DNA of 64,000 bases from Hyaloperonospora brassicae (taxonomy: Eukaryota; Oomycota; Peronosporomycetes; Peronosporales; Peronosporaceae): positions 67,001 through 131,000 of the forward strand of contig CANTFL010001477.1 in the NCBI GenBank assembly GCA_947650285.1, given 5' to 3'. This document shows, piece by piece, positions 1 to 13,654 of the stretch (positions are counted from its first letter, which is position 1; the number at the start of each line of letters is the position of its first letter). A program made the position numbers and the translations under genes. The notes beneath the pieces were generated by a model. The model did not search any database and was not told the DNA's origin. It worked only from the letters and a program-made list of their open reading frames with translations.

Positions 1-3000
1 CTGCAGAGACAGTTCTGCGGGACACATTTGGGTAAAAAATGGAGGAATGCGATCCGGACGTCTACCTACACGTGGCCCCACCCTCTCTCTCTCTCTCTCA
101 CTCTCTCTCTCTCTCGTCTCCAGAAGCTCCGACCCTCGCCACTGTGCCTACCTTGCTTCATTCAAGCAATCGACTGCAGTTCAGGATGCATGCTCCTTTT
201 CAGATCCACTCTGACGCAACCTTGAACCTGCAGATGCACCGCCACTATCTTTGCGGGTTCAGCCGCTGGTCACGCAGTTGCAGTGGCGATCGCACATCGC
301 ACCGTAGTACTAATCCCGACATAACCAGGGAAACGGACCTACTCTGTACGCAACTGTTACAAAAACACGGAGATGGACAACTCTACGATAAGTCGCACGC
401 GCTCAGTGAACGGCCTTCTGGTATCGACGCGCGTTCTGAGTGGCATCGTGACCAATCGTTGCGGACAACTCGTTGGGAGCCGACGTGGTGGCCCTTTCTT
501 AGACCTCGTGCAGGTCAGTGTTGGAAACGAGTTGAGAGGCGGAACCTTCTGTAGACCGTTCGTCGTAAGTCGCACTCGACCGACCTCAGTCACCGAGTGG
601 CTACGCACTGGAATTGGGATCCGGAGGTACCTGGGTTGATACGTGTGGCGCGCGGTGCGATTACTAATTCGCCAGAGAGAAGGGCAATAAGCAGACGAGT
701 ATTACCCATCGGTGGTCGACACGCGCGACTGGAGGCCGTACGAGCCGAAACGCCCGTAGTGCAACGGGGTGCGGGTCTACTCAGAAGTACAAGTCCACTG
801 TACTCGTGGACCACCCCCAGGTACCTTGGAGGACAACGCGGCGCGATGTTTTTAACATTGCACTCGATATGTGGCATATAACTAGGTTACGCTGCGTTAA
901 CGGTAATAGAGTACCCTATCGCTTTTGGGTGGAGTTCCCGGCTGCTAAGGTCGCACCAAGTACGTAAACTTCCGTCGCTGTCAGCATCAATACACATGTT
1001 CGTCTTGCTTTACTATACCAGGTAGTAAGATCTTACGTGTCGCTACGTCATCGCGACTCATTGCTGCAGACAACTTACGATAAAGTAGCAAGTTCTGGTG
1101 CTCGTGCTTGACACAAGTGATTTGGTCCGGAGAACTGAATTACGTTAAGAATACATCCGTGCCTACATCAGGGGATTAAAGTTGGTGGCTAAGGGAAGGT
1201 TCGTACGTCGTGATGTGTAATTCATAGCCATGGCTACCGTGGTTGAATGGGCATCGGATGCCTGAAATGACATCGCAGAAGCTACGTACACTGGTCATAG
1301 TGTAAGTAGGTGCCTCTGTACCTCACGTACACGTACGTAAAGAAAAAGGTGAATCTGGATCAAGATGTCAAGTGAAAATGGAAAAGTAGAAGTATTTTCG
1401 ACAAATAATGAAGGTCTTCTGTAAGACGTATTTCGGTCTACCTCTGATTATATGAATCTACAAACGTGTAATATGGCTACTTTATCACCCCCATTGCGCG
1501 CATCTAGCAGCGATTAGTGGTGGCATAGTTGGATGATATGTTGACATACATCAACCAATATGTGAAGCAGCTTCGAAAATTACCTTGTAATAATACTTCT
1601 GAAGTTATTAGCTAGGCCTATATTGTAAAGTATGATGAATTGAGATACTTTTCTTCGTGATTTAGATATTGATGCCAGTGTCAAGCAACGATCTCGCCCC
1701 GTACCATCACCTCCTAGCCAAGCGTCACATTATAAACAGATAGACGGCTGAATAGAAACCGAGTTGGAGCACTATCGTGTCACAGAACACTGGTGATGCG
1801 AACGACAACCTCCCATTATGCGCAGACATGCCGACTTGCGGTTAGGGTGCTACGACCAGTGCGTCACCTTGTGCTCACCTTGTGTAACCATATGTTGGGA
1901 TGGCTTCCTTTTTAACGGCTTTGCAAGAAAATTATCTCACTCAGGTTTTGGGCTTGACTTTGGTGATAACTGCGCAGAAGTCTTCACGCAGCTGTATGAA
2001 ATAAGCGATCTCGTTTTGAGATCGGTTGATCCGATTCTGCGGATGCTTGACCCCGTTCGGCCTTGTCTTGTATCCACTCGACAAATTCTATTGACCACTT
2101 GAGCCGTATAGCGATCTTGGGTTCTCGGGATCGATCTTGCAATCATGTTTGTCGATCGAGAACGGGGCTCTTTATCGGATTCAGACGCACTTGTGTACGA
2201 TTGTCGGGCCTTAATCGTCCACTTCTTCCTTCCCCTTCATTGTCTAGAACCTGGAGATTGATCTTTCGATACCACTTGTCAGCGAGATCGGCCTTGCCGG
2301 AATTGATAGCCCAGTACATGTACCTGAGTTCAATCGCAGATTCGTACTGCTTCAAAAGAGTCTTTAGTCATTCTGTCCATTGACTGTAGAGAATACAGTA
2401 TTCAAAACTTGGTTACCATGCCCCACAACCGGAGGAAAGCTGCATAAATCTTGCCGTGGGAACGAAGACGCGTGTTGCTGCTAGACGCGTGTGGGTAAGC
2501 TATGCATAATTAACACAATTATCATCGGACCTATGACTGTTCCTTTCCATCCTGCGAAACACTCGCTAAGCATATCGTGAGTCGTATGATATTATCATAC
2601 CTAGCCTTGTATCCTAAGAGGTTGTGTCCTTGGGACAAATGTCGAAAACGTGCGCTAGTACCTGTATTGGCACCCCAGTATTCGTACAGTATCCAAATGT
2701 TGTCTACATATCCCAATATGAGTATGTATCCAAATATTGTTACCATTTCTTAATGTATATAGATCAATTCTACAGCGTCAGAACGCATTCCACTAGATTG
2801 ACTCTTTTATTCTTATCTATCGAAAAAATCTTTTTAGATCGCCATCAAGTACATCCGTTGTCACCATGCTTTCCATCATACACGAATCCCCCTTCGATAC
2901 AAAACACGGCCAATACATACTCAAGTTCATCTTTGATCGGTAGATTACTTGACGAGTAATCATCATTTAGCCGTTACTAGGTTGCACATCCAGCATTCTT

Positions 3001-5231
3001 AAAAGTATACAAGCGCCATTTGTTCGCAGATGAGCTTTCACAAGAAGTCGAGCATCCAATATGTGTCTATTATTACGATCGCTTTCCACGGTTCTATGTC
3101 AGCAAACCTTACCGCTAAATCGGCCGTGCCTTTTTTAATTCTTCTTGGCTTACATTAGCGTGTATGAATACTCCATCATTCCATCTCTACCTGGACAATG
3201 AGATATTCATAGGGAACAATCATACCACCGTCGTGTTCGGACATCAGAGCCATCATCATACACCCGTTGGGTCTGTATCGACGTACCAAGCCAAACCGAT
3301 CCAACTTCCACCGGTCGTCAATCTCCACTTGTATTTGACCAGGTTCGTCGAACGTCTGTTCTGACCTGTGCATCTCGATGTTATATGCCTTAAATCATTC
3401 AGCGGGGTGAATTGGCCGTCCAACGCAGCGTCTCACGTTGGCATATTGAACCTGACATATACAGTCTTCCTGATCACTGCCGATCTCACCATTGAAAGAA
3501 CAACCATCAAGCGGCTCAGTCCGCCTACCATGTTGACGGGACCTAAACGATCAGTGGCTGGTATCGGTCTCCGTTATACATCACTTCATTTTTCCAATGT
3601 TTACTGCATAGTCGTTCCCTTCGCTGATGTCACACTAACCACGTTTGGAGTCCTTAAGGTCAGTCTCACAGTACCCTCAGTCCACGCCATGCGCATTTCT
3701 ACTGATCGAAGGCCGCACGCCACTTCTCCTGATCGCTTTCTACAGTCACCTTTTCCAGAATGTTAGGATTATTCTTCAAGCTACCACTAGATTGATCTTC
3801 GCAGAACACTTCGTCAGATCAGTCGACTCTTCGGTCGTCGACGCCTTGCTGATAATTCGTCGATTCGGCCCACGTTTCGATATTATGTCCTGATAAAATG
3901 AGACATGAATAACGGATCTCTACAATGCCTGAATGATTTGCTCGTACTGAAGCGTCGGAGCACACATTGTAGCTATCCGCAATGATTGATTGGTCCTAGA
4001 TAAGATTGTCTTCACGAATACGTATTCAGAGACCACATCATCGAATTATCAGAACATTTCGATTTTACACTATTTAAGCAACGCAGAAATCTGATTTATG
4101 GCAAAAATATGGATTTCAAGCTTCCGGGTAGTTTTTCTTGCGCATCCCTCCCCGTTTCACAGTCGACACGCCCAACTAAACATCGTTATCTTATTATTGA
4201 CCCTAATCGAAAAGTAGCTTGTCTTTATTGATATGATTCGCCGGTAATTTGATGACCTCTTCCAGGCTCGCATGGAAATGGTGCAGCACCTTATACCGCA
4301 ATGGTTTTGTAATCACCAGTCTCATGACACCATTGCGATACTAGATACCCTTTGATGCCGGGCAAATATACTGTAGCCTGTTTTTATCAACCTCGTAATT
4401 TCGCCATCTTATCACGCACCTTTAGTGCATAAAAAATTAATAATTGGCAAATTCCTCACTCAGTCATCTTGAAGTTGACGCTCCAGTGTTATTTATTTGG
4501 AGCTTGGAGTACCCGCTCGCTTTGAATACATGGCACCACCTCCTCCTGAAAAACGAATGAGGGATGTCGTCTCCTTTATATCGCTAGTGACAGGTGCCTT
4601 TTGGGTTACCGATCGACATGTTTGAGTTTTGACTACTCATCTAATCAGCTGATAATGTTTATATCAATGCGTATAGTTATTAATGCCATATCCGTCAGTG
4701 TTGTCCTTCTGTAGGACCATGCTCGATCGACAATCTGCAATCTGAGCCCATTCACTTTTTAGACGTAGCGATTCGTGGGTGGGCCAAATCGTAGTTGTTC
4801 TAGCGCAATAGTTCGGCGTAAAGAGAGGCCCAATGTCTAATAATATATACGTCGATATGTCGGATCACAAATCTAAGTTCCCACAAACTACCACACGGGT
4901 CTGATCCGGATTAGTTGGCATTTTGATACATCGTAACAAACCATCGTAGTTCACATCTTTGACGGGCAAGTTGGTTGCGTGTTAGATGCAGCCGCCAGCA
5001 TAGTCCACTCGGGCATCTATGACACCATCGCCATATTCGATCCACCTATCATCTGTGTCTGTACAAATCCACCGCAACTTCTCATCAACAACTATTCACT
5101 AGTTTTGACTGTTGGAGAAGACATTGAACCTCAAAACAAATTTGCACCCTATTGGAGAGCGACCGCGATCAAAATCACACCCACTTCGTCTCGTGGAGTT
5201 ATACTGGCAGCGAGGTTGCCGAATGCTTATT
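1..5231. other. gene-sparse region, no supportable gene
   Basis: This stretch has only short open frames in all six frames, none with a recognisable domain, and is visibly more AT-rich than the gene block further right. It opens with a CT-rich low-complexity tract (about 75-118). Some stretches (for example 1940-2390 and 3160-3890) keep open frames of 70-130 codons that may be remains of mobile elements, but I could not recognise reverse transcriptase, integrase or gag motifs. I see nothing else to annotate. Confidence 0.6.
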
Positions 5232-5531
5232 CTGTTGGAAGTTAGCATCTCGGGTGTAGCCGGGTACTGAGGGTACTTCGGTGAAGTCTGCTAGGTAGTG
5301 CTGATTTAGTCTATAGGTGAGGTAGTTATAGAGGGTTCTTAGCATAGGTAAACGTATGGCTGCGGCAGAGACCGCAGCACTGAGGTAGCTCACTTTGTGA
5401 TCGGTAAGCCACTGAGGAGGCCCCCGGCGGGGGCAGAAACGCGTCTGGCACGCGTCCAAATACAAGGTCTTTTGTTATTCGTTCGTTTGTTTCAACACAT
5501 TCTTCATTTTTCGCGTCTTTGCTTTCCAACG
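5232..5531. mobile_element. possible decayed solo LTR (weak)
   Basis: The segment begins TGTTGGAA and ends TTCCAACG, an imperfect inverted terminal pair resembling the TGTTGGAA...TTCCAACA ends of many Ty1/copia LTRs. The length of about 300 bp is plausible. I found no clear target-site duplication, primer binding site or polypurine tract, and the terminal CA is CG. It could be coincidence. Confidence 0.2.
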
Positions 5532-8500
5532 TTCGGTTTAACAAAAAGGCTGCCCATATACCCGTCTCACCATTTACTTTTGTGGATTGCATCAGTCACG
5601 CTAGCGTCGAGCGTCGGGTCAGGTCAAAACCGTGATCCCTCTGGACACTAGCGTGGTGTAACACACTATTAAATGCACAGCAGCGCTATCTTTATCTTCC
5701 CCAAGATCTTGCATTTGATCTCGCTAACTTTCGAAATGCAAATGGCTGATGTAACCGACCTGTAAAGCCCTCGCAATCGTGCAAAAGAATCTCGAAATCG
5801 CTCATCTTCTAGCATACACCACGATCACAATTGGTCAATCAGGATCGACATCTTTATTGTAGGTGTCGAAGCGATCAGAGCCTCGAGGCTAGCGATCGCT
5901 ATCATAGATTCCTTTTGCCTCTTTTACTGCAAATGACCAGGTTGTGCGTTCATCGTCTCAGCAAACCGGTCTTCGTCGTCAGATCTCGCGCCCCCTGTAT
6001 CAGAAGACCAGCCTATGACACTCGATCGCACGTTACCTGTCTCAGTCGAACTGTCTGTGCCACTGTCGGATCGCTGCGTAAATAGTTGAGATCAGCCGAT
6101 CGCACGAACTTTCACCTTTCGCAGCTCGTACGACACCGCTGCGTAGACATCAACATCTTCGATGAAATGTTCTATAGTAATTCAAACTTTCGACAAACGA
6201 TTACATCGCAAGCAATGTTCACGTAGACATGATGATTATAAAACATCATGTCTTCGGGCGCGCTAACAAGCCTTTATCACTGTCCGCAAACGTTTTCGTT
6301 GTACACAACTTCCATATATCGCATTTCTTTAACTGCTCATCAACCTACTTGTAGGGAAACTCCCGCGTCGTTGCTGGAACGAGATTGTCGTCAATATATA
6401 ATCTCTACCCAATATTGACGAATTTGGTCCGTATCGGTTCGCCGTTTTGGGTCATATCGACCGTAGTTGCATTTTATGTTCGTTCGTCTTCAGATCAGTG
6501 CTTATCTCCAGGTATCCGTGTATTGAATTGTCGGACAGGCTTAAGCGGGCGTTGTTACAACAAAGAGGGTTGATATATGCGAAAACAACCCTTTTCGATC
6601 CATCATCTTGACCACCCCGAAACCGCTTGCCGCGCCCAGAGTGAGCAATACTAAGAAGAATAGCTAGGGCCTTCTGGATATTTGCTGAACAAAGGCATGG
6701 CTTCACCATCAGCCGTATCGGCCTATCGATTGCGCGATAAGCAATCATGCAGAGTCGTGTACCCACACCATTCTTCATGCTGATCACTACGATTAGTGGC
6801 GCTCAGCAAGAAGTGAATGGGTAGATGATCTTTGCGGATAACAACATCCCTATCCAGACACCCCTATCCAGGGATTTCAAAGATACCGGACGAACAGGCT
6901 GCGCAATCGGTCCCGCCCCGCTTACTACCTCGTGCTGCGGATGCATCGTATTGCTATAAGAATGACGTCTATAACAGATCCATGATCTATAGATTTCTTG
7001 TATACCATGATAGAATTGGCCAGCCCACTTATACAGTATCTAACTGAGACAATATCTAAGTGAGCAGGACAATTGTATTCGACAAATCTAACTTAGACAA
7101 TGTCTAAGTTGGCCGGACAACTACATCGGGGGATGTAAGAGACCCATACAATATGGATCTGGAGAAGGCGTATTTTTACAAAAAGATGCCCTCTCGTCAT
7201 TTCTTCCATGGACTCTATAATCCTAGGCAGCAAAGCCGTGTTTGTTCTATGCATTCATCACGGGTATCGCCGCTTACACGTAAGTAGTCAGGTATTTTCA
7301 TATGTCCGATCCTTCTGCTACTCCGCCTGTACCATCCTTACTGGTCATTCCAGCGCATCAACCTACTCTGATATGGCTCTCGCATTAACCATTCACTTGT
7401 TCCTAAACGCCTGCATCGCAACTTATTGCTTCTAATGACGGTCTTCCTGGAGTAGACAGATCGAGATTATCTTCATCATTGCTAAGGATCCCGTTCGTGT
7501 CTTCTTCTTCCACGTACCTTCCGGCTTCCTCTCTCGCGTAGTCATTACCCCACTATAAGTACATCAGTTACGTTACCATTCGGATGAGCCTTGATTGGGA
7601 TTGCTGTCTGAAAAGCTTGAGCCATTATACGAGTGGTACAATCGATTTCTTGGTTGGATTGGTATATCGATCCACGTAGCTTCGTACGCTAACTTCTGTC
7701 ATTCTTTGTATCGCCGTGATTCGAAAAAAATAAATCGTAGAGTTTGCTGTATTGCACCTCATTCCATCCACATGGCCAATGTATATTCTGGTATCAGGAT
7801 GACCCCTCGGGTGCTGAGGTTTGCCAGGCGTTTATATTTTTTATCCCGAATCTGATAGTTACGGTCGGCACCTAGCTAGGCCTTCTTGTCACCCACCGTT
7901 TGTTCGTGTGTTCACCCATACCGATCTCCACCTCTGTCAAGCCTCCACTGGGATCATGAGATGTTGGTTACTCAAGGTGATCATATGAAATCAAGCACTA
8001 CACATCGGACGTCACCCCGCCAGCTAAATTCGTCTTTTGATCGGCAGAAATTGTGACCTGCCATCCAGGTCAAGCCAATTCCAGCAGGTGTCATATGGCC
8101 ATATCGAGAATCGCTTTCTATCTAGACTATTATCCAGACCACACGTCGAATAATAGACCGGCGATCCCGAAAGCGTGACTTGAGATTAGCTCGTCCCATA
8201 GCCACGTACGCTTTTCCTTCGATCACGATGCATGCTTGTTTCTGACTTTCATCGATAAAACACCCAACCTTACGAGCAAAGGCGGTGTCGATGAAGAAAC
8301 GTTAGCGTCCAAATCAAGTAGCATAGTGGCTCACTCATTGCCAATCTCAGCCTTCGCCTGCTTGAACCACTGTCTGGGAGCACGGACTCCTAGACCAGAT
8401 GGATGCGGATCTGTATCCACCCGGTCCCGAATGATGATGAGACCGACCATCGAAGAATACTTGTTAGATTATACTTGCGCGTTCGCCCTCTGCAGCTGTT

Positions 8501-10945
8501 GCAGCGAATCTAGTTCACCATAGAGGAGAAGAGTGTCGTCAACAGCGGCCGAACATGTTCAACTATACTGTCTTTCTTCTTCCTCGCCAACTTGGTAGAT
8601 TGAGTTGTAGAAGCGCTTTAGAGCGCCGAAGATGTTCGTGCCCTGTAGATCTGGGCTTCAAAAAAGGATGGTTAGGTCTTTCATTCGTCGGAGCCGCTTT
8701 AGCCACATAGAATGCAGCGTCGATGCAACGACAAAACACTACAGCTCGCTCACAGCGGAAAGCCTTCAGACTGCGATACAGAAGGATCTGCGGTCCATCC
8801 AAGTACGGCTTGAATCTCGTCCCAAGTGAAGTGCGGTGTGCCACTTAGTTCTAATCCAAAGATACGAATGCGCTGACCGGCTTTTTACAAAGTGCTGAGA
8901 CACAGCCACAAAGCAAGTATGCAGTCCCGGTACTTTGCGCTATAGGGCTGATACAGAAGACATGACTGGCTGGAGCGGATTTGTCGTGTGAGTACGACAT
9001 GTCTCGTATCGCCCGATCTTACTGCGTAAGCTGTCGCTTTGAGCCAATAGATCGACTGCGCACTGGTAGGAAGTGTTGCCCGAATTAGCCTGAGATCATT
9101 CAATGTATCACCTTGATACTGGTGAACATCACTGGAAAGGCTGGTCTCGTTGCCCGCTGATCGAGTTGTTGTTTCCTGAATATACGAATGATACATGATA
9201 CGAGCTTCTTAAGATGGCTTCTGTGTGGCCGTCAGCGGCACAAGCCTTCCCGTAGGTGCATACTCGAGTGAAGTCCGGATAGGAGCTGACGAGGATAGAG
9301 ATCAACTACGTTGAGTGGCACTGCATCGCACTCCATCATCAAATCGACGTTTGCGGTGCCGCATGACATACCCACGTCGAAGTGGGAGGTCTTCGATCCA
9401 CATGTGTGTAGCCTCCAGTCTTGATTGTGATGATCCGCCGCTGGGCGATATAAGTACCAACGTTAATAGCTCGAAACAGGATCGAAGGTAATTCGCAAGT
9501 AAGGGCGAGGCAGAAAGACCCGAAGTGTCGAGGCACGGCGATATACTATGTTGCCATGTCGAGCGTAATTATGGAACGGGTAACACCACGCTGATCAGTG
9601 CCGAGGCATGTCTTGTATTTCCCACAAACATGTCCTGTTTCAGGCTGCCCCGATTCCCCTGGGCCACGAAATATCATTGATCGTCGCGGAAAGAGCCACT
9701 AGCTGTCGTCGAATGATCCCGATGAGGCGGTATATGCGGTCACGTAATTACACATCTCGATCGATTGTCATGCATCAACCGGGACATTGCCGCCGTCATT
9801 GTTACCGAGCTTGGTCCTGAATGAGAACAATGCGGTGCATGAAGGACGGCTGCACGTCTCCTTGACGGACATGATGTGCTGCTGATTGCCCGATCGCTTC
9901 AGCTCCAGTTTCACATAGTGGCGCCCTTTATCGTGGTTGTCCGTCGTTGAGTTTGCACGAATTGATGCACAACGGACCCGCCTCTCGCGAGCCCATATGG
10001 GACGTCACCGGTCAGTAAGTCTCGCCTCGAGCCATTCCCAGCCCCTTCTGCAATCGCCCCAAATTTTCACAGTCAAGCTTCAGTCAGGTTTATCCTCAGT
10101 TCCTCTTCCGGGCAGTCCTTTCGGTGGGAACCTCTTTTCGGGAGCCGAAGTGGTTGAGGGTTTGCCTTAAGAAAGCTTTTACCCAGCGAAGCACTATTAT
10201 TGAAAGGACAAATCCATATGCGAATGTAAAGCGCAGCGAAACTTGCAAACATGACTGTGCAAAGCACGCGGTCGCTCTTGGACGGTGCAAGCAATGCTCA
10301 TACGGGATAGCTGCTTTGCGGACGCGATCAACGCTGTCACGGCGGTACAGCGCCAATCAGAGTACGATTTCGGTGATGCTGTAGTCGAACGCTGAACAGT
10401 GGAAGACGATAGAACGTGGGAGTCCTGTCACATTGATGCCACGCAAATAGAGAGACGATCGCTTGCAAGCGCGCACCTATGAGTCGTTAATCGAGCAGAC
10501 AACAAGGCAACTTTTGTTTTAAAGTCTGTCTAGAACCTCCACGCATCCCCCCACCCACCCTATCGGCACGAGCAGGAACATGCCACTGTGGAAAAAGTCC
10601 ACTCTTTCACCTGCCCTCATGCCTTCAGCAGCAAACGATTGCTCTTTGCATCGCCGACCAACCTAAAAAGCGTTTCGTTCAACCTCGTCAGAAGACGACA
10701 CTGTGCTCGCCCTACTGCAGTCACCGCAGGCATGTACCTCCCTCCCGTTCAAAAAAAGCACATCAGCTAAAAAGCGATTCCACCGTCCAGCTCGCAATTT
10801 CTAACGCTCGTCCGACCAAACCTCTCAAGCAGCATGAAACAGCCGCGTCCAAGCCGACCCAGTGAGTGAGTGGCAAACACCGCGCCATCGACCGACCGAC
10901 CGATCGAGCGGCGCTCTCGCTCGCTCTCTCTCTCTCTCGCTCTGT
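5532..10945. other. gene-sparse region, no supportable gene
   Basis: No open frame here exceeds about 105 codons and none shows a recognisable family. A pair of palindromic direct repeats (7038-7122) is listed separately. The last 450 bp (10500-10945) become CT-rich and lead into the MTHFR start, so they probably hold its promoter and 5' UTR. I could not identify reverse transcriptase, integrase or transposase motifs. Confidence 0.55.
7038..7122. repeat. two 37-bp imperfect direct repeats, each palindromic
   Basis: Units 7038-7074 and 7086-7122 are about 85% identical and 48 bp apart. The second contains a perfect inverted repeat with 10-bp arms (AACTTAGACA) around a single A; the first has a weaker version. 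The function is unknown. They could be protein-binding sites or the edge of a decayed element. Confidence 0.5.
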
Positions 10946-13086
10946 ATGGGCAGAATCATCGAGTCCATCCGCAGCGCGTACGCCGCGCGCGCAGACGACG
11001 CGTCGGCCACGCGGCCCACCGTCTCGTTCGAGTTCTTCCCGGCCAAGACCGACGCCGGCGTGTTCAACCTCCTGACGCGCGTGGAGGAGATGGGCCTCGC
11101 GCTGCAGCCGACGTTCGTGACGCTGACGTGGCGCTCGGCGTTCAAAGACGAGGCGCTATGGCTGCGCATTGGCGCGCACGTGCAGAACGAGTTCCAGCTC
11201 GACGTGCTCCTGCACCTCACGTGCCACTTGCCGACGGAGGACCTCAAGCGGATCCTCCGGAACGCGCGGGCCGCGGGCATCCGCAACATCCTCGCGCTCC
11301 GAGGCGATCCGCCCATTGGCGCCGAGCGCTGGACGCCCGTGAAAGACGGACTGTGCAACGCTGTGGACCTCATTGCACTCATTCGCGAGGAGCATGGCGA
11401 CTATTTCTGCATTGCCTGTGCAGGGTACGCTGAGGTGCACACCGAGTCGTGGAACCATCCGGACCTGCCGCCGTCCAACGAGGCGCGGGCGCTGGACTTG
11501 CAGCGGCTCAAGGCGAAGCAGGACGCTGGCGCCGAGTTCATCATCACGCAGTTCTTCTTTGACGTGGACAATATGGTCCGGTGGATCGCCGACTGCCGAG
11601 ACGCTGGGATCACGATTCCGATCCTGCCGGGCTACTTGCCGATCCAGAACTACAGCTCCTTTCGCAAGTTCACGAGCTGGTGCAAGACCCGCGTGCCTGA
11701 ACAAGTGCTGGCGGACCTGGAAGCGGTGAAAAACGACGACGCAGCTGTGCGTCGCTACGGCACGCAACTTGCAGTCGAGACGTGTCAGCGGTTGCTGGCC
11801 GCGGGAGTGCACTCGCTGCATTTCTACACGATGAACCTGGCGGCGACGGTCACGCAGGTGCTGGAAGGGCTGCAGTTGCTGCCTGCACGGAACCAGCGCG
11901 GGCTTCCGTGGCAATCGACGCTGCAGCGCTCGACCGTCGAGGGCGAGCAAGTGCGTCCGATCTTCTGGTCGAATCGTCAGGCGAGTTACATTGCGCGCAC
12001 TGCTGCGTGGGACGAGTTTCCCAATGGACGCTGGGGAGACCGCACAAGTCCGGCCTATGGAGAGCTGTCCGAGTACTATTTGGCCTTCAAACGACCAAAG
12101 GTCCAGCGCACGCAACTGTGGGGTACGCCGCAGAACGAGCAAGACATCTGGAACGTGTTCGTTCGCTTCATTGAAGGTCACGTGAAGCAATTGCCGTGGT
12201 GCGAGCAGGCTCTGTCGCGCGAGAGCGCTGTGATCCGCGAAAACCTGCAGTGGCTGAACGCCAATGGCTTCCTGACGGTCAACAGTCAGCCGCGCGTGAA
12301 CGGAGCGCCCTCGAGCGATCCTTCCGTTGGCTGGGGCGGCGACAACGGCGTTGTGTTCCAGAAAGCATACGTGGAGTTCTTTGTCGCACCTGAAAAGATG
12401 GCGCACCTTGTGACAGTCATGCGGCGAGACTACCCGCAGCTGTCATTCCACGCGCTCAACCGTCGGGGCGATGAGCACCGCAACACGCCGCTGCACAGCG
12501 TCACGGCCGTTACGTGGGGCGTCTTTCCCGGCACGGAAATCGTCCAGCCGACAGTCGTCGACTCGGACTCGTTTGCGGCGTGGAAAGACGAAGCGTTCGA
12601 GTTGTGGCAGACGCAATGGGCGTCAGCGTACCCTGCAGGATCACGATCGCACCAAGTCATTCAGCATATCTACGACACGTACTTCCTCGTCAACATTGTC
12701 GACAACGACTATGCCAACGGTACGTCATTTGTCATATTGCTATGGACCTGTCTGGAGACAGTGGTTGACTCTGCGTGAGATGATGCTGACCCTCTGTGTT
12801 TGTGCTGCTCGATGTCGATGTAGATGAGTCAGACATCTTCAGTGTCTTTATGCGGATCATCACAGAGGCTATGGACAAAGAGCAGCTGCGTGCGCGTGTG
12901 CTCGAGCTGGAAACGCGACGGGAGAAGATGTTTGACACGCTCGCATCGTTCCAGTCGCTGCAAAAGGAGCAGAACGAGCAGCTGCGCGCTGTGCACGCGG
13001 AGCTTGCGAGCGTGCGCCGCGAGAACCTCCAGCTGCAGGAAAAGGTCCACCAGTTGCTGGCGCAGCTTGCGCTCGCGTCGCTATAG
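10946..13086 (+). CDS. MTHFR: methylenetetrahydrofolate reductase with C-terminal coiled coil
   Basis: The enzyme reduces 5,10-methylene-THF to 5-methyl-THF with NAD(P)H and FAD, supplying methyl groups for methionine synthesis. The model is join(10946..12719,12824..13086), giving 678 aa. The ATG at 10946 starts MGRIIESIR. The N-terminal TIM barrel shows SFEFFPAKT and LRGDPP motifs. A complete eukaryotic-type C-terminal half (SAM-responsive regulatory domain) follows, with WGDRTSPAYGE and WGVFPGTEIVQP. The intron (GTACGT...TAG, 104 bp) splits the Asp codon after DNDYAN, so the conserved end continues as DESDIFSVF. Oddity: about 70 residues of heptad-rich, Leu/Glu/Arg-rich sequence follow the catalytic and regulatory domains and are predicted coiled coil, which most MTHFRs lack. 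An upstream in-frame extension is only CT-repeat coding and is unlikely. Confidence 0.93.
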
Positions 13087-13654
13087 AGAGGAACGAGTCA
13101 AGTTGGGAAGACCAGACGCTCGTGTTGCAAACACACTTACGGGAACGATCACGACGGACGGGACGGACTGTAGCTGCACTGTGTACCTATTTGCTCGCTT
13201 CCCCTCCTGGAAAAACGGCTTGTGTGAAGATAAACGACGACAATGAGAGCGGACGGGCGCCATCGACCACAGCTGTGCGCCATCATCGACTATTGGTGTG
13301 CTTTGTCGTCAGTACACACGTCCTGTATTCGTGACAGCATCTGCAAGTCCAATACAGCACGCGAGCGAGCAAGCGACGCTATCGGGTGCATCCCTCCTCC
13401 TAGAATATTCTTACTTGCTGCCTCGGATGCTTATCCAGAACTCAACCCCTCCTCTCTCTCTCTAGTCGTCGTCGCATAACACTACCACTCACGTACATCC
13501 GCTTGCAACCTCAAACACTCGCATTCCTTCTTCCCTATTCCCTCTATTTAACGATCCTCCCCCTCTATCACTCTCCAATCCCGCACCTCACACCGCACTC
13601 CATCCACTCTCACTCTTCTCTTCTCGGCCACCACTTGCTGCCCTTCCGCCCGTC
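13087..13654. other. intergenic, MTHFR 3' end to ThrRS promoter
   Basis: No gene is seen. The last 200 bp are pyrimidine-rich (CT runs at 13446-13620), typical of oomycete promoter and 5' UTR sequence before the ThrRS ATG. Confidence 0.6.

Noticed and set aside
11156..12406. 416-codon open frame on the minus strand inside MTHFR
   Set aside because: It is antisense to well-conserved MTHFR coding sequence; GC-rich third positions keep the opposite strand open. No domain is recognisable.
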